From NCBI GenBank assembly GCA_046049545.1, contig JBJORF010000001.1:78943-142942 (forward strand): a stretch of 64,000 nt of DNA, given 5' to 3'. The notes below the pieces were generated by a model. That model saw nothing but the letters and a program-made list of their open reading frames with translations. It searched no databases and was not told the origin of the DNA. A program made the translations under genes and the position numbers. The stretch comes from Romeriopsis sp046049545. GTDB lineage: Bacteria; Cyanobacteriota; Cyanobacteriia; Leptolyngbyales; Leptolyngbyaceae. Within the stretch, counting starts at the first letter, position 1; every line of letters begins with the position of its first letter. This document shows, in pieces, positions 42,463-49,636 of this stretch.

Positions 42463-43581
42463 TTAGCCACCAAAGGCGACAGGGATGGCCAGCTTCAGGC
42501 CAGCAGTGAACAGTAGGTTCACCAAGGATACGGGGAGGAGGAACTTCCAGCCAAGATTCAGCAGTTGATCGATCCGCACGCGCGGCACGGTCCACCGAAT
42601 CAAAACGGCGAAGAACAACAAGAGATAGGCTTTGAACAGCATCATGACAATGCCGAGAGCGGCAGTAATCACTTGCAGCCAGGGGGTGGTGTCGGCGACA
42701 CCGAGTAGGCCACCCAGGGCATCCGCCGGAATCGGGGCCTCCCAGCCGCCCAGATAGAGGACGGAAAACAGCAGCGCTGACAGCACCAAGTTGACGTAGT
42801 TACTCAGATAGAACAGCGCGAACTTCATACCGGAATATTCGGTCTGATAACCTGCAACTAATTCTTCCTCGGCTTCTGGCAAGTCAAATGGGGTGCGTTC
42901 ACATTCCGCCAAGGCCGCGATCCAAAAAATGATGAAGCCGACGGGTTGTCGCCAGATGTTCCAACCGAGGATGCCGTAGCCTGCTTGCTGATTGACGATA
43001 TCGATCGTGCTGAGCGAGTTCGACATCATCACGACGGCCATCACGGCCAGAGCCAGGGGCAGCTCATAGGCTAGGGATTGGGCGGCGGCGCGCAGTCCAC
43101 CCAGTAAGGAATACTTGTTATTCGACGAGTAACCCGCCATTAACAGGCCGATCGGCACTACGCTCGATAGGGCAATCCAGAGGAAAATCCCCATATTGAT
43201 ATTGGTGATCACCAAGTTTTGACCAAATGGGATGATCAGGTAGGACAAGAATACCGGAATGATCACGATGATTGGTCCGAGCGTGAAGAGCCAAGGGTCA
43301 GACTTGGCCGGAATCACGTCTTCTTTGAACACCAGTTTGATCCCGTCGGCCATGGCAATCAACACGCCAAACGGCCCCATGTATTCTGGACCGATCCGTT
43401 GCTGGGCGGCTGCGGAAATTTTCCGCTCGAGCCACACAGCGATTAGACAGCCTACCGTCGCGGCTACCAACATAATCACCATCGGCAAGGGCAACCAAAA
43501 GGCTTTGGCCGCGCCCGGGGGCAACCCGAGATCTTGCAGCGATTGGATGAAGCTGCCTTGTAGATCAATTCCGGCATTCAT
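42463..43581 (-). CDS. ndhA: NDH-1 subunit 1 (NuoH homologue)
   Basis: NdhA is the eight-helix subunit that forms the quinone chamber of NDH-1. The 372-residue protein shows the hallmark loops: AVWLERKISAAAQQRIGPEY, ADGIKLVFKEDVIPAKSD, ECERTPFDLPEAEEELVAGY (acidic quinone-site loop) and RWTVPRVRIDQLLNLGWKFL. The length is normal. It is the first gene of the ndhA-ndhI-ndhG-ndhE(-nadK) string, so the operon promoter should lie in the 567-bp region upstream (43582-44148). The start is the ATG at 43581. Confidence 0.97.
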   Translation of the reverse strand: MNAGIDLQGSFIQSLQDLGLPPGAAKAFWLPLPMVIMLVAATVGCLIAVWLERKISAAAQQRIGPEYMGPFGVLIAMADGIKLVFKEDVIPAKSDPWLFTLGPIIVIIPVFLSYLIIPFGQNLVITNINMGIFLWIALSSVVPIGLLMAGYSSNNKYSLLGGLRAAAQSLAYELPLALAVMAVVMMSNSLSTIDIVNQQAGYGILGWNIWRQPVGFIIFWIAALAECERTPFDLPEAEEELVAGYQTEYSGMKFALFYLSNYVNLVLSALLFSVLYLGGWEAPIPADALGGLLGVADTTPWLQVITAALGIVMMLFKAYLLLFFAVLIRWTVPRVRIDQLLNLGWKFLLPVSLVNLLFTAGLKLAIPVAFGG

Positions 43582-43787
43582 AAAAGATTCTCAACCGATC
43601 GATATAGCGGGCAAGGGACTACGGTGCGGCTGACACAGGTGGCATTGCCAAACCGGTCACCCTGCGACTGCACTTTGCAGTTGGTCGCCCTTAGTTAGTA
43701 TAGCGGCGTTCTGGAAACCGCAAAAGCCGGAAAATTCAATGGATCTGCATCTTACGTGATCTATGGGTCATGCCGCTGGGCAAAACA

Positions 43788-43836
43788 GGGTAAGCCATCC
43801 GGGGCGATCGCGGGTGCCGCCCCTGACGGCTTACCC
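43788..43836. other. Nested perfect hairpin upstream of ndhA
   Basis: The outer stem GGGTAAGCC / GGCTTACCC is 9 bp. A symmetric 4/4 internal loop follows, then an inner stem GGGGC / GCCCC of 5 bp around a 13-nt loop that contains GATCGCG. It is not followed by a T-run in either direction, so a simple terminator is unlikely. It lies about 207 bp before the ndhA start. Confidence 0.7.
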
Positions 43837-44111
43837 CGAAGCACCCCCAGACCGAACAGACCCCACCCCCCTATCGTCAATTCCTGATCCGTCAGCGAAT
43901 ATATACTTCGGCCAAATAATTATGATCCAAATTCTTTGCTGACCCCTTTAAACGAAATAAACCCCCAGAGGGTTTCTGAGGGCTGGAGTTCCTGAAAATC
44001 GTCACAATACTATGGTGCCAAGAAATTCTCCGTAGGGGAAGGGGTGTCCGACCCATGGGGGTGGATGACCCCTCACCGTTGATTTGCGGCTGATTGTTGT
44101 CAGTTTAGGTG

Positions 44112-44140
44112 CTGTCCGATACCGGAATGGCATCGGACAG
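44112..44140 (-). terminator. Stem-loop after gltA
   Basis: A perfect 9-bp stem CTGTCCGAT / ATCGGACAG with an 11-nt loop begins nine bases past the gltA stop. No clear T-run follows in the leftward direction, so it may be a weak terminator or a 3'-protecting structure. Confidence 0.6.
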
Positions 44141-44148
44141 TTCCTTGT

Positions 44149-45288
44149 CTAATGCCGATCGGCGAGCGGCTTGTACTTCGCTTGGTGCAGCCCGGTATAA
44201 ATCTGTGTTGGCCGGAAAATCCGATTCTCTGCCAGTTGCTCTTTCCAGTGGGCGAGCCACCCCGCCGTGCGGGAAATTGCAAAGACGGGCGTAAACAGAT
44301 CCGTAGGGATGCCCAACTTCCGATACACGAGGCCAGAGTAGAAGTCGACATTCGGATAGATGCCTTTACCCGCTAATTTTTCGGCGACAACATTTTCCAG
44401 TTCAACGGCAATGTCGTAGTAGCTGTCTTGGCCAAACTTCTCAAACATTTCCTGGGCGAGTTTTTGCAGAATTGTCGCTCGGGGATCTTTGACCTTGTAG
44501 ACGCGGTGACCGAAGCCCATAATTTTTTGCTTATGGGCGATGCAATGTTCGATGTAAGGGCGCACATTCTCCACCGAGCCAATTTCTTCTAGCATCAGCA
44601 GCACTTCTTCCGCCGCGCCCCCATGCAATGGGCCAGCCAAAGTGCCGACGGCGGAAGCGATTACGGCATAGGGGTCGGTGAGGGTCGAAGCGGTGACCAT
44701 GGCCGCGAACGTCGAAGCATTAATCGTGTGCTCGGCGTGCAGGGTGAGACAGACATCCAGAATGTGGGCAGCGAAGGGGTCAGGCTCCTTCTCGTTCAGC
44801 ATGTAGAGGAAATTTGCGGCATAGCCCAAGTCATCGCGGGGGGGCACCGGGTCATTGCCTTTGCGAATCAACTGGAACGCCGCCACCATTGTTGGCACTT
44901 TGGCGAGCAGGCGAACCACCGCCGCCTCGATGTACGCTGGGTCATCGAGGGCCCGCTTGGAGTAGAACAGTCCCAGTGCCGCCGCGCAAGCCTGGAGTGC
45001 ATCCATGGGGTGGCCACTTTCCGGGAAGCACTTCATCATGTCGCGAATGCGGTACTTCAGCCGTCGATGGGAGCAGATTTCGGCTTCGAACGCGCTTAAT
45101 TCCGCCGCATCCGGCAGCTTGTCCCAAATTAAGAGGTAAGCGGTTTCCAAAAAATTGCTGTGGGTGGCTAAATCCTCGATCGCGATGCCCCGATATTCCA
45201 GCACGCCCCGCTGGCCATCTACATAGCTGATGCTGGATTGGGTTGCAGGCACCCCTTCTAAACCTGCGCGGTACTCATAGGCCGTCAT
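44149..45288 (-). CDS. gltA: Citrate synthase
   Basis: Citrate synthase condenses oxaloacetate with acetyl-CoA at the entry of the (modified) TCA cycle that supplies 2-oxoglutarate for nitrogen assimilation. The 379-residue protein starts MTAYEYRAGLEGVPATQSSI. The catalytic residues are visible: His in LHAEHTINASTFAAMV, His in MGFGHRVYKVKDPRA, and Asp in IYPNVDFYSGLVYRKLGIP. I chose the ATG at 45288, where the family normally starts; an ORF extension to 45336 is not conserved-like. A 545-bp region upstream carries the promoter. Confidence 0.95.
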   Translation of the reverse strand: MTAYEYRAGLEGVPATQSSISYVDGQRGVLEYRGIAIEDLATHSNFLETAYLLIWDKLPDAAELSAFEAEICSHRRLKYRIRDMMKCFPESGHPMDALQACAAALGLFYSKRALDDPAYIEAAVVRLLAKVPTMVAAFQLIRKGNDPVPPRDDLGYAANFLYMLNEKEPDPFAAHILDVCLTLHAEHTINASTFAAMVTASTLTDPYAVIASAVGTLAGPLHGGAAEEVLLMLEEIGSVENVRPYIEHCIAHKQKIMGFGHRVYKVKDPRATILQKLAQEMFEKFGQDSYYDIAVELENVVAEKLAGKGIYPNVDFYSGLVYRKLGIPTDLFTPVFAISRTAGWLAHWKEQLAENRIFRPTQIYTGLHQAKYKPLADRH

Positions 45289-45833
45289 TGTGCTACCACT
45301 TCTTCTTAAAACACGCCCGTTACCAAATTCTGTCACCGAATTAAAGTAACCGATTCCTTAAAAGTAGCAGATTTCGCGGTCGCCGATGGGAGCTTGAACC
45401 CGCCTGATCCACTGTGCGGTTGCGGCGTAGCGGTTGCCGCTCCGTGAATTCTGGTGGGATGGTGGGGCGGTGGCGACCTTGGGGCGGAAATTGTCCGTGG
45501 GAATACCACAATTTCGGGCGAAAATGCGCGTTCCTTCAAATACAAATTGATGAACAATTGCGGTTTTTTGTAAAAGGGAATATTATGGGACTTAACACGG
45601 TTTAACTTTCTCTTCAGTTAGAAGTTATCCGTCTCACTTTTGGTTCAAACAAGCGGTTTGCCTCGCGAGAACCTGAGCTTGAGCGTTGGTGTTTATCACG
45701 GCGCGATTCGCCCCTAGCGCGATGATTTCAGGTCGGTTCAGCAACTAGATTTTTAGTTTAGTAGCCAGATTTTCGGTTACTGGGTCGTGCAAACCAGCGG
45801 CGAAGTGGGGATATTTGTAGTACAAGGAGTTAT
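45289..45833. other. 545-bp divergent spacer
   Basis: This region separates gltA (leftwards) and the basic-protein gene at 45834 (rightwards) and must contain both promoters. Short open frames in it are not protein-like. The tract 45580-45800 is A/T-richer and ends with AAGGAG (45821-45826) as ribosome-binding site of the rightward gene. No palindrome or repeat of note was seen. Confidence 0.5.
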
Positions 45834-46265
45834 ATGCCTCAGAGACATTCACGTCGTTCGTCTCGATCACAGCGGTTTAGCGATAAGCCGCGTCCTGAAA
45901 ATCAAGCATCAGAGCCGTCTGGTTCGGAGAAGCCCCGCCTGGACGGGAATCGTCCGGAGCGATCGCGTCCGGAGCGCAACTGGGTTGAAGGTCGGCCGCG
46001 ATCGTCCCGCCCTGTTCAAACGCCGTTGTTGCGATTGATTGAGCAAGATGCACCGCTGCGCGGTCGCAGTCAGTTGGTTTTGATGTATGGGCCATTCCAA
46101 ACGGAGATGTCAGCCAATGCCGGTGAAGGTGTGGCGACTTGGTTGAAGGCTTGTTTGAGTCAGCATGGGATTCCCAGTTTGGTGCGATTTGACGATCGAC
46201 GCGCTGCTCAAGTATTCCGTCGTGACCAATTCCAACCTTGGGTAGCGCATTTAATGGAAGCCTAG
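45834..46265 (+). CDS. Basic conserved protein, function unknown
   Basis: This 143-residue protein has a highly basic, disordered N-terminal ~65 residues (MPQRHSRRSSRSQRFSDKPR, with an in-frame 15-bp duplication coding RPERS/RPERN). An ordered C-terminal ~75 residues follows, starting TPLLRLIEQDAPLRGRSQLV and including MSANAGEGVATWLKACLSQH and ending WVAHLMEA. The C-terminal part looks conserved-type, but I cannot name a family. The basic tail suggests nucleic-acid or membrane binding, by inference only. The ATG at 45834 has AAGGAG eight bases upstream. codA follows 79 bp after the stop. Confidence 0.6.
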   Translation: MPQRHSRRSSRSQRFSDKPRPENQASEPSGSEKPRLDGNRPERSRPERNWVEGRPRSSRPVQTPLLRLIEQDAPLRGRSQLVLMYGPFQTEMSANAGEGVATWLKACLSQHGIPSLVRFDDRRAAQVFRRDQFQPWVAHLMEA

Positions 46266-46344
46266 CGGATGGCTTGAACCAGCGATAATTGAGAGGGGAT
46301 GGTGCCGTTGTGTACCGTCCCTTTATTGTTTGGAGATTTTAACC

Positions 46345-47613
46345 ATGGCGTACGACATTGTGCTGCGGCAAGGGCGCGTGTTACGGGCTCCCGATCAGTC
46401 GGTGGTGGCGGATGTGGCGATCGCCCAAGGGAAAATTGTGGCGCTCGCCGAGACGATCGCGGAATCCGCCGATTGGGACATTGATTGCGCTGGCAAACTG
46501 GTCAGCCCGCCGTTGGTGGAGTCGCATATTCATCTAGACTCGGTTCTAACCGCTGGAGAACCGCGTTGGAATCAGAGTGGGACGTTGTTTGAAGGAATTC
46601 AGATTTGGGGCGATCGCAAGCAATCGTTGACGGTGGCGGAGGTGCGATCGCGGGCGGAACAGATGCTGCGGCAGCAGGCCGCCCAGGGGGTGCTGTATGT
46701 GCGTACCCATGCGGATGTGAGCGAGTCCCCCGCTTGTGAAAACCAGCTGATTGCGTTGCAGGGTTTGCTGGAAGTGCGAGAGGCGGTGCGGGACTGGATG
46801 ACGGTGCAGGTGGTGGCCTTTCCCCAGGATGGGATTTACGGCAGTCCGGGGAATGCGGCGTTGATGGAGGAAGCGTTACAGCGAGGCGCGGATGTCGTCG
46901 GGGGGATTCCGCATTATGAGATGACGCGGGAAGACGGGGTGCGATCGGTGGCGCAGATTTTCGATTGGGCGGAGCGCTTCGATCGCTTGATTGACCTGCA
47001 TTGCGATGAGATTGATGATGATCAGTCGCGGTTTCTGGAAGTGGTGGCGGCGGAAGCGCGGCGGCGGGGACTGGGCGATCGGGTAACAGCAAGTCATACC
47101 ACGGCCTTTGGGTCGTACAACAATGCCTATGCGTTGAAGTTAACGGGCTTTTTGGCCCGATCGGGAATTAACTTTGTGGCGAATCCGCTGATTAATATCA
47201 CGCTGCAAGGCCGCACCGACAGCTATCCGAAGCGGCGGGGGATAACGCGGGTGAAGGAGCTATGGCAGGCGGGATTGAATGTCAGCCTTGGCCATGACTG
47301 TGTGCAAGATCCTTGGTATTCGCTGGGGACGGGGAATTTGCTCGATGTGGCGAATATGGCGGTGCATGTTTGCCAGATGACCGGGATGGCGGAGATTGAA
47401 GCCTGCTATGACATGGTGACTTGGAACGGCGCGAAGACGTTGAACCTGGGAGCGGATTATGGGATTGGCGTTGGGCAGGTGGCGAATTTGGTGGTGTGGG
47501 ATGCGGGAAGTAAGTATGATGCGGTGCGTTGTCGGCCTGTGGCGCGGCAGGTGATCAGTCGCGGAAAGTTGATTGTGCAGACCATGCCTGCCCGGAGTGA
47601 GTGGTTTGGGTAG
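46345..47613 (+). CDS. codA: Cytosine deaminase
   Basis: CodA hydrolyses cytosine to uracil and ammonia (pyrimidine salvage). The 422-residue amidohydrolase aligns closely, as I recall it, with the E. coli enzyme. Metal ligands are in VESHIHLDSVLTAGEPRWNQ (His61, His63), the catalytic His/Glu in LIDLHCDEIDDDQSRF, a further His in VTASHTTAFGSYNNAY and the Asp in VSLGHDCVQDPWY. GINFVANPLINITLQGR and YPKRRGITRVKE are also kept. The start is the ATG at 46345 (MAYDIVLRQG); the frame is open to a TTG five codons upstream. No permease gene (codB) is adjacent. A REP-like G/C palindrome follows the stop. Confidence 0.95.
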   Translation: MAYDIVLRQGRVLRAPDQSVVADVAIAQGKIVALAETIAESADWDIDCAGKLVSPPLVESHIHLDSVLTAGEPRWNQSGTLFEGIQIWGDRKQSLTVAEVRSRAEQMLRQQAAQGVLYVRTHADVSESPACENQLIALQGLLEVREAVRDWMTVQVVAFPQDGIYGSPGNAALMEEALQRGADVVGGIPHYEMTREDGVRSVAQIFDWAERFDRLIDLHCDEIDDDQSRFLEVVAAEARRRGLGDRVTASHTTAFGSYNNAYALKLTGFLARSGINFVANPLINITLQGRTDSYPKRRGITRVKELWQAGLNVSLGHDCVQDPWYSLGTGNLLDVANMAVHVCQMTGMAEIEACYDMVTWNGAKTLNLGADYGIGVGQVANLVVWDAGSKYDAVRCRPVARQVISRGKLIVQTMPARSEWFG

Positions 47614-47710
47614 GGTGGGCATTGCCTGCCTTATGGTGTTTGCGCGATCGCTGCGCATGCATTTGATCGTCAGCCCTCTCCCAGTCAGCATTCGCTACAA
47701 TTGAAGCAAT

Positions 47711-48031
47711 ATGATCCAGCCATACCCTATGACTTCAGCCGTTGCCGGGATTTTACAATCGATCGAAGCGTTATCGTTGCCTGAACAACAGGAACTCATC
47801 GTGGCATTGTGCGATCGGATGGTGATTGATGAGCCGCTCGAATGGGCGATCGGGGCTGACCCCGGTTTTGCTGATCGCGATCGCACGGGCAAACGCGAAC
47901 TCCTCCGTCAAAAACTGCTTTCTGGACTGGAGCAGGTTCAACAGGGGCGAGTGGTTGATGGCGAAGTGGTATTTGATCGACTCCAGGCGAAATTGCGCCG
48001 GATGAGTGAGCAGCAGGCATTTTGCGGGTGA
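47711..48031 (+). CDS. Antitoxin-like small protein
   Basis: This 106-residue acidic-helical protein begins MIQPYPMTSAVAGILQSIEA, with a possible later start at the ATG six codons in. Its C-terminal motif GLEQVQQGRVVDGEVVFDRL then QAKLRRM is typical of ParD/Phd-like antitoxins that precede ParE/RelE toxins. A GTG overlapping its stop (GTGA at 48028) opens a frame of only 15 codons (MISGYRDLRSVFEVD), so no full toxin follows. It may therefore be an orphan antitoxin beside a toxin remnant. Confidence 0.55.
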   Translation: MIQPYPMTSAVAGILQSIEALSLPEQQELIVALCDRMVIDEPLEWAIGADPGFADRDRTGKRELLRQKLLSGLEQVQQGRVVDGEVVFDRLQAKLRRMSEQQAFCG

Positions 48032-48177
48032 TTAGCGGCTATCGTGATTTGCGCTCAGTCTTTGAGGTGGATTAGGCGAGCTGATAAACCTTGATTTGAG
48101 ATGCTGGGACTGTCTGGGACAAGGCGAAAAAGCCCCAAAGTATTTCCGTCCCGTCTGAGGCATTTGCTGAGAAAATC

Positions 48178-48756
48178 TTATCTCACCAACCAGCCAAATA
48201 TCTCACCAACAGTCAAAGCCAGTGACTGAGCAAATTCTGGCATAGGCAATGGGTCGGCGGGTTCGTCGAAGATGGCCATCGTGCCATTGGGATAGTAGAC
48301 AAATACGGTGCGATCGTCTGGATCAATCAACCAACCCATCACCGCGCCATGTTTGAGGCAATGCACGATATTTTTGACGACTTTGGTTTGGCTTTGATCA
48401 GGGGAGAGGATCTCGATCGTCCAGTCGGGGGCGATCGGGAAGACATTGGCAATATCCCCGGATTCATCGCAGGCAATTCTGTCCCAGACCCATACGCTCA
48501 CGTCAGGAACGACGGAACGCCCCCCAAACGTGCATCGCAACTCAGAAAAGGCGCGGGCGATCGTCGCTGGTTTTAATTTCCCATTAATGCTCGGCACTAA
48601 TTCGCTTTGTACCGCACTGTGTTTTCCTTGAGGCATCGGCTTTTGAACAATTTCTCCATCAATAAACTCGCTGGCAGGCTTGGTCTCTGGCATCGCCAAA
48701 AACGCTTCTAGGGTTAGGGCTTGTTGGGTGACGGGTGGGTTGAGTGCTTGAACCAT
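48178..48756 (-). CDS. Uma2-family (DUF820) endonuclease-like protein
   Basis: This 192-residue protein of the Uma2/DUF820 family has a PD-(D/E)XK nuclease fold and is hugely expanded in cyanobacteria. Family motifs are LTLEAFLAMPETKPASEFID (E-Y/F-I-DG signature), VVPDVSVWVWDR (PD motif), and the central WTIEILSPDQSQTKVV. WLIDPDDRTVFVYYPNG follows near the C-terminus. Actual nuclease activity and biological role are not established for most members. The start is the ATG at 48756. A copy of the palindromic 37-bp repeat (48818-48854) lies just upstream. Confidence 0.88.
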   Translation of the reverse strand: MVQALNPPVTQQALTLEAFLAMPETKPASEFIDGEIVQKPMPQGKHSAVQSELVPSINGKLKPATIARAFSELRCTFGGRSVVPDVSVWVWDRIACDESGDIANVFPIAPDWTIEILSPDQSQTKVVKNIVHCLKHGAVMGWLIDPDDRTVFVYYPNGTMAIFDEPADPLPMPEFAQSLALTVGEIFGWLVR

Positions 48757-48817
48757 AGTTTTGGGGCGATCGGGTTAAATGAATTAATTCCAGGATAGAA
48801 GTTTGATCAATGGTTGT

Positions 48818-48854
48818 GGTGATGCGTTTTCGCGTATTGGTGAAACGGCATCCT
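48818..48854. repeat. Palindromic 37-bp repeat, copy 1
   Basis: This element begins GGTGATGCGTTTTCGCG and ends GAAACGGCATCCT. It is an imperfect inverted repeat (GATGCGTTTTC against GAAACGGCATC) able to form a hairpin. An identical 37-bp copy lies at 49600-49636 in the same orientation, 782 bp away; the next bases are nearly identical too (TGCGATC and CGCGATC). Confidence 0.92.
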
Positions 48855-48904
48855 CTGCGATCAGATTACCTATGGCTGGAAGCGAGAAAGAATTACCCAA
48901 TGAA

Positions 48905-49144
48905 TTAGGCGGCAGTTGCCAATTGCCAATCCACCGCGATCGGTAGCTCCAACGATTCGCCCTGCTGCATGCGCCGGGAAAACCACAAAATCTCTAAGTT
49001 TTCAACGGATTGACTGATGGGGTTCAGCCGGGCGATTACCCCAGCACTAATCTCCGTTGATGTTTGTTCAGCATAGACGGAACACTTGTTGATATAGAGG
49101 ATGTCGCCGATGCGATCGTATTCAAATGCTAGGTTGCCGTCCAT
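48905..49144 (-). CDS. DUF2283 family small protein
   Basis: This 79-residue protein of DUF2283 type has the hallmark FEYDRIGDILYINK (YD-x-x-x-D-x-LYI) and continues GVIARLNPISQSVENLEILW. DUF2283 genes often sit beside small partner genes in toxin-antitoxin-like pairs. Here its ATG (49144) overlaps the end of the upstream 112-residue gene by 16 bp, indicating translational coupling. It lies inside the segment bounded by two identical palindromic repeats. Role unproven. Confidence 0.82.
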   Translation of the reverse strand: MDGNLAFEYDRIGDILYINKCSVYAEQTSTEISAGVIARLNPISQSVENLEILWFSRRMQQGESLELPIAVDWQLATAA

Positions 49145-49467
49145 ACTACATCCCCTTGAGTCACTCTATTTGACAGATACGCGGTTACAATCCAGTGCCG
49201 ATCATCCAGTGTCGCTTCTCCCTGATGATCTGATACTACCGCAACGACCAGGAACCGCCCGCGTCGAATATCGGAAAACCAACGTGAAAATAGCCAAGTC
49301 TCCTCGAACCGCTGATCACAACGCACTTCGTCAGGATTCAATAGCGTTTGCTCAATCAGACTTAAGTAACTGTCTGGCAAATCTGGATGGCGGTCGAGAA
49401 TATGCTGCTCGCGTTCATGGGTCAATTCGACCGTGGTTTGCAGGTAGGGGCAAGCGAAATATTCCAC
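49129..49467 (-). CDS. Partner of DUF2283 protein, possible toxin-like component
   Basis: This 112-residue protein begins MEYFACPYLQTTVELTHERE. Motifs include HILDRHPDLPDSYLSLIEQT, NPDEVRCDQRFEETWLFSRW and the C-terminal FLVVAVVSDHQGEATLDDRH, then WIVTAYLSNR. The beta-rich C-terminus with an H-x-W-I-V-T-A-Y strand is like small RelE/BECR-fold proteins or PBECR-type domains, but this is by eye only. It overlaps the DUF2283 gene by 16 bp. Just upstream of its start is a perfect 14-bp duplication (49468-49495). Confidence 0.72.
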   Translation of the reverse strand: MEYFACPYLQTTVELTHEREQHILDRHPDLPDSYLSLIEQTLLNPDEVRCDQRFEETWLFSRWFSDIRRGRFLVVAVVSDHQGEATLDDRHWIVTAYLSNRVTQGDVVWTAT

Positions 49468-49495
49468 AAAGCTGCGTCAGAAAAGCTGCGTCAGA
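49468..49495. repeat. 14-bp perfect tandem duplication
   Basis: Unit AAAGCTGCGTCAGA at 49468-49481 and 49482-49495, starting on the base after the first codon of the DUF2283-partner gene (read leftwards), so it lies in its leader/ribosome-binding region. Confidence 0.88.
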
Positions 49496-49599
49496 TACCG
49501 ATATTCCAATAATACGATCGTACCACTATTGCCGGAATCCGCCGATCGGTAGATTTTGGGAATGGGATTTATGGGTTGTCGCCGAGTTGGGTAGTTAGC

Positions 49600-49636
49600 G
49601 GTGATGCGTTTTCGCGTATTGGTGAAACGGCATCCT
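49600..49636. repeat. Palindromic 37-bp repeat, copy 2
   Basis: Identical to 48818-48854 over 37 bp and in the same orientation. It covers the last two bases of the clpB stop codon (49635-49637) and so could act as the 3' hairpin of clpB. Confidence 0.92.

Larger units (their letters stand above)
43582..44148. other. 567-bp spacer between gltA and ndhA
   Basis: This spacer lies upstream of the ndh operon and downstream of gltA, both read leftwards. It contains a striking nested hairpin (43788-43836), a second imperfect C/G-rich palindrome near 43961-43985 (CCCCCAGAG..CTGAGGG) and the gltA 3' hairpin (44112-44140). The ndhA promoter is presumably in the A/T-richer part near 43690-43760. No gene was seen. 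Confidence 0.6.

Noticed and set aside
45414..45605. 63-codon frame in the gltA upstream spacer
   Set aside because: No homologue-like features or ribosome-binding site, lies in a divergent promoter region.
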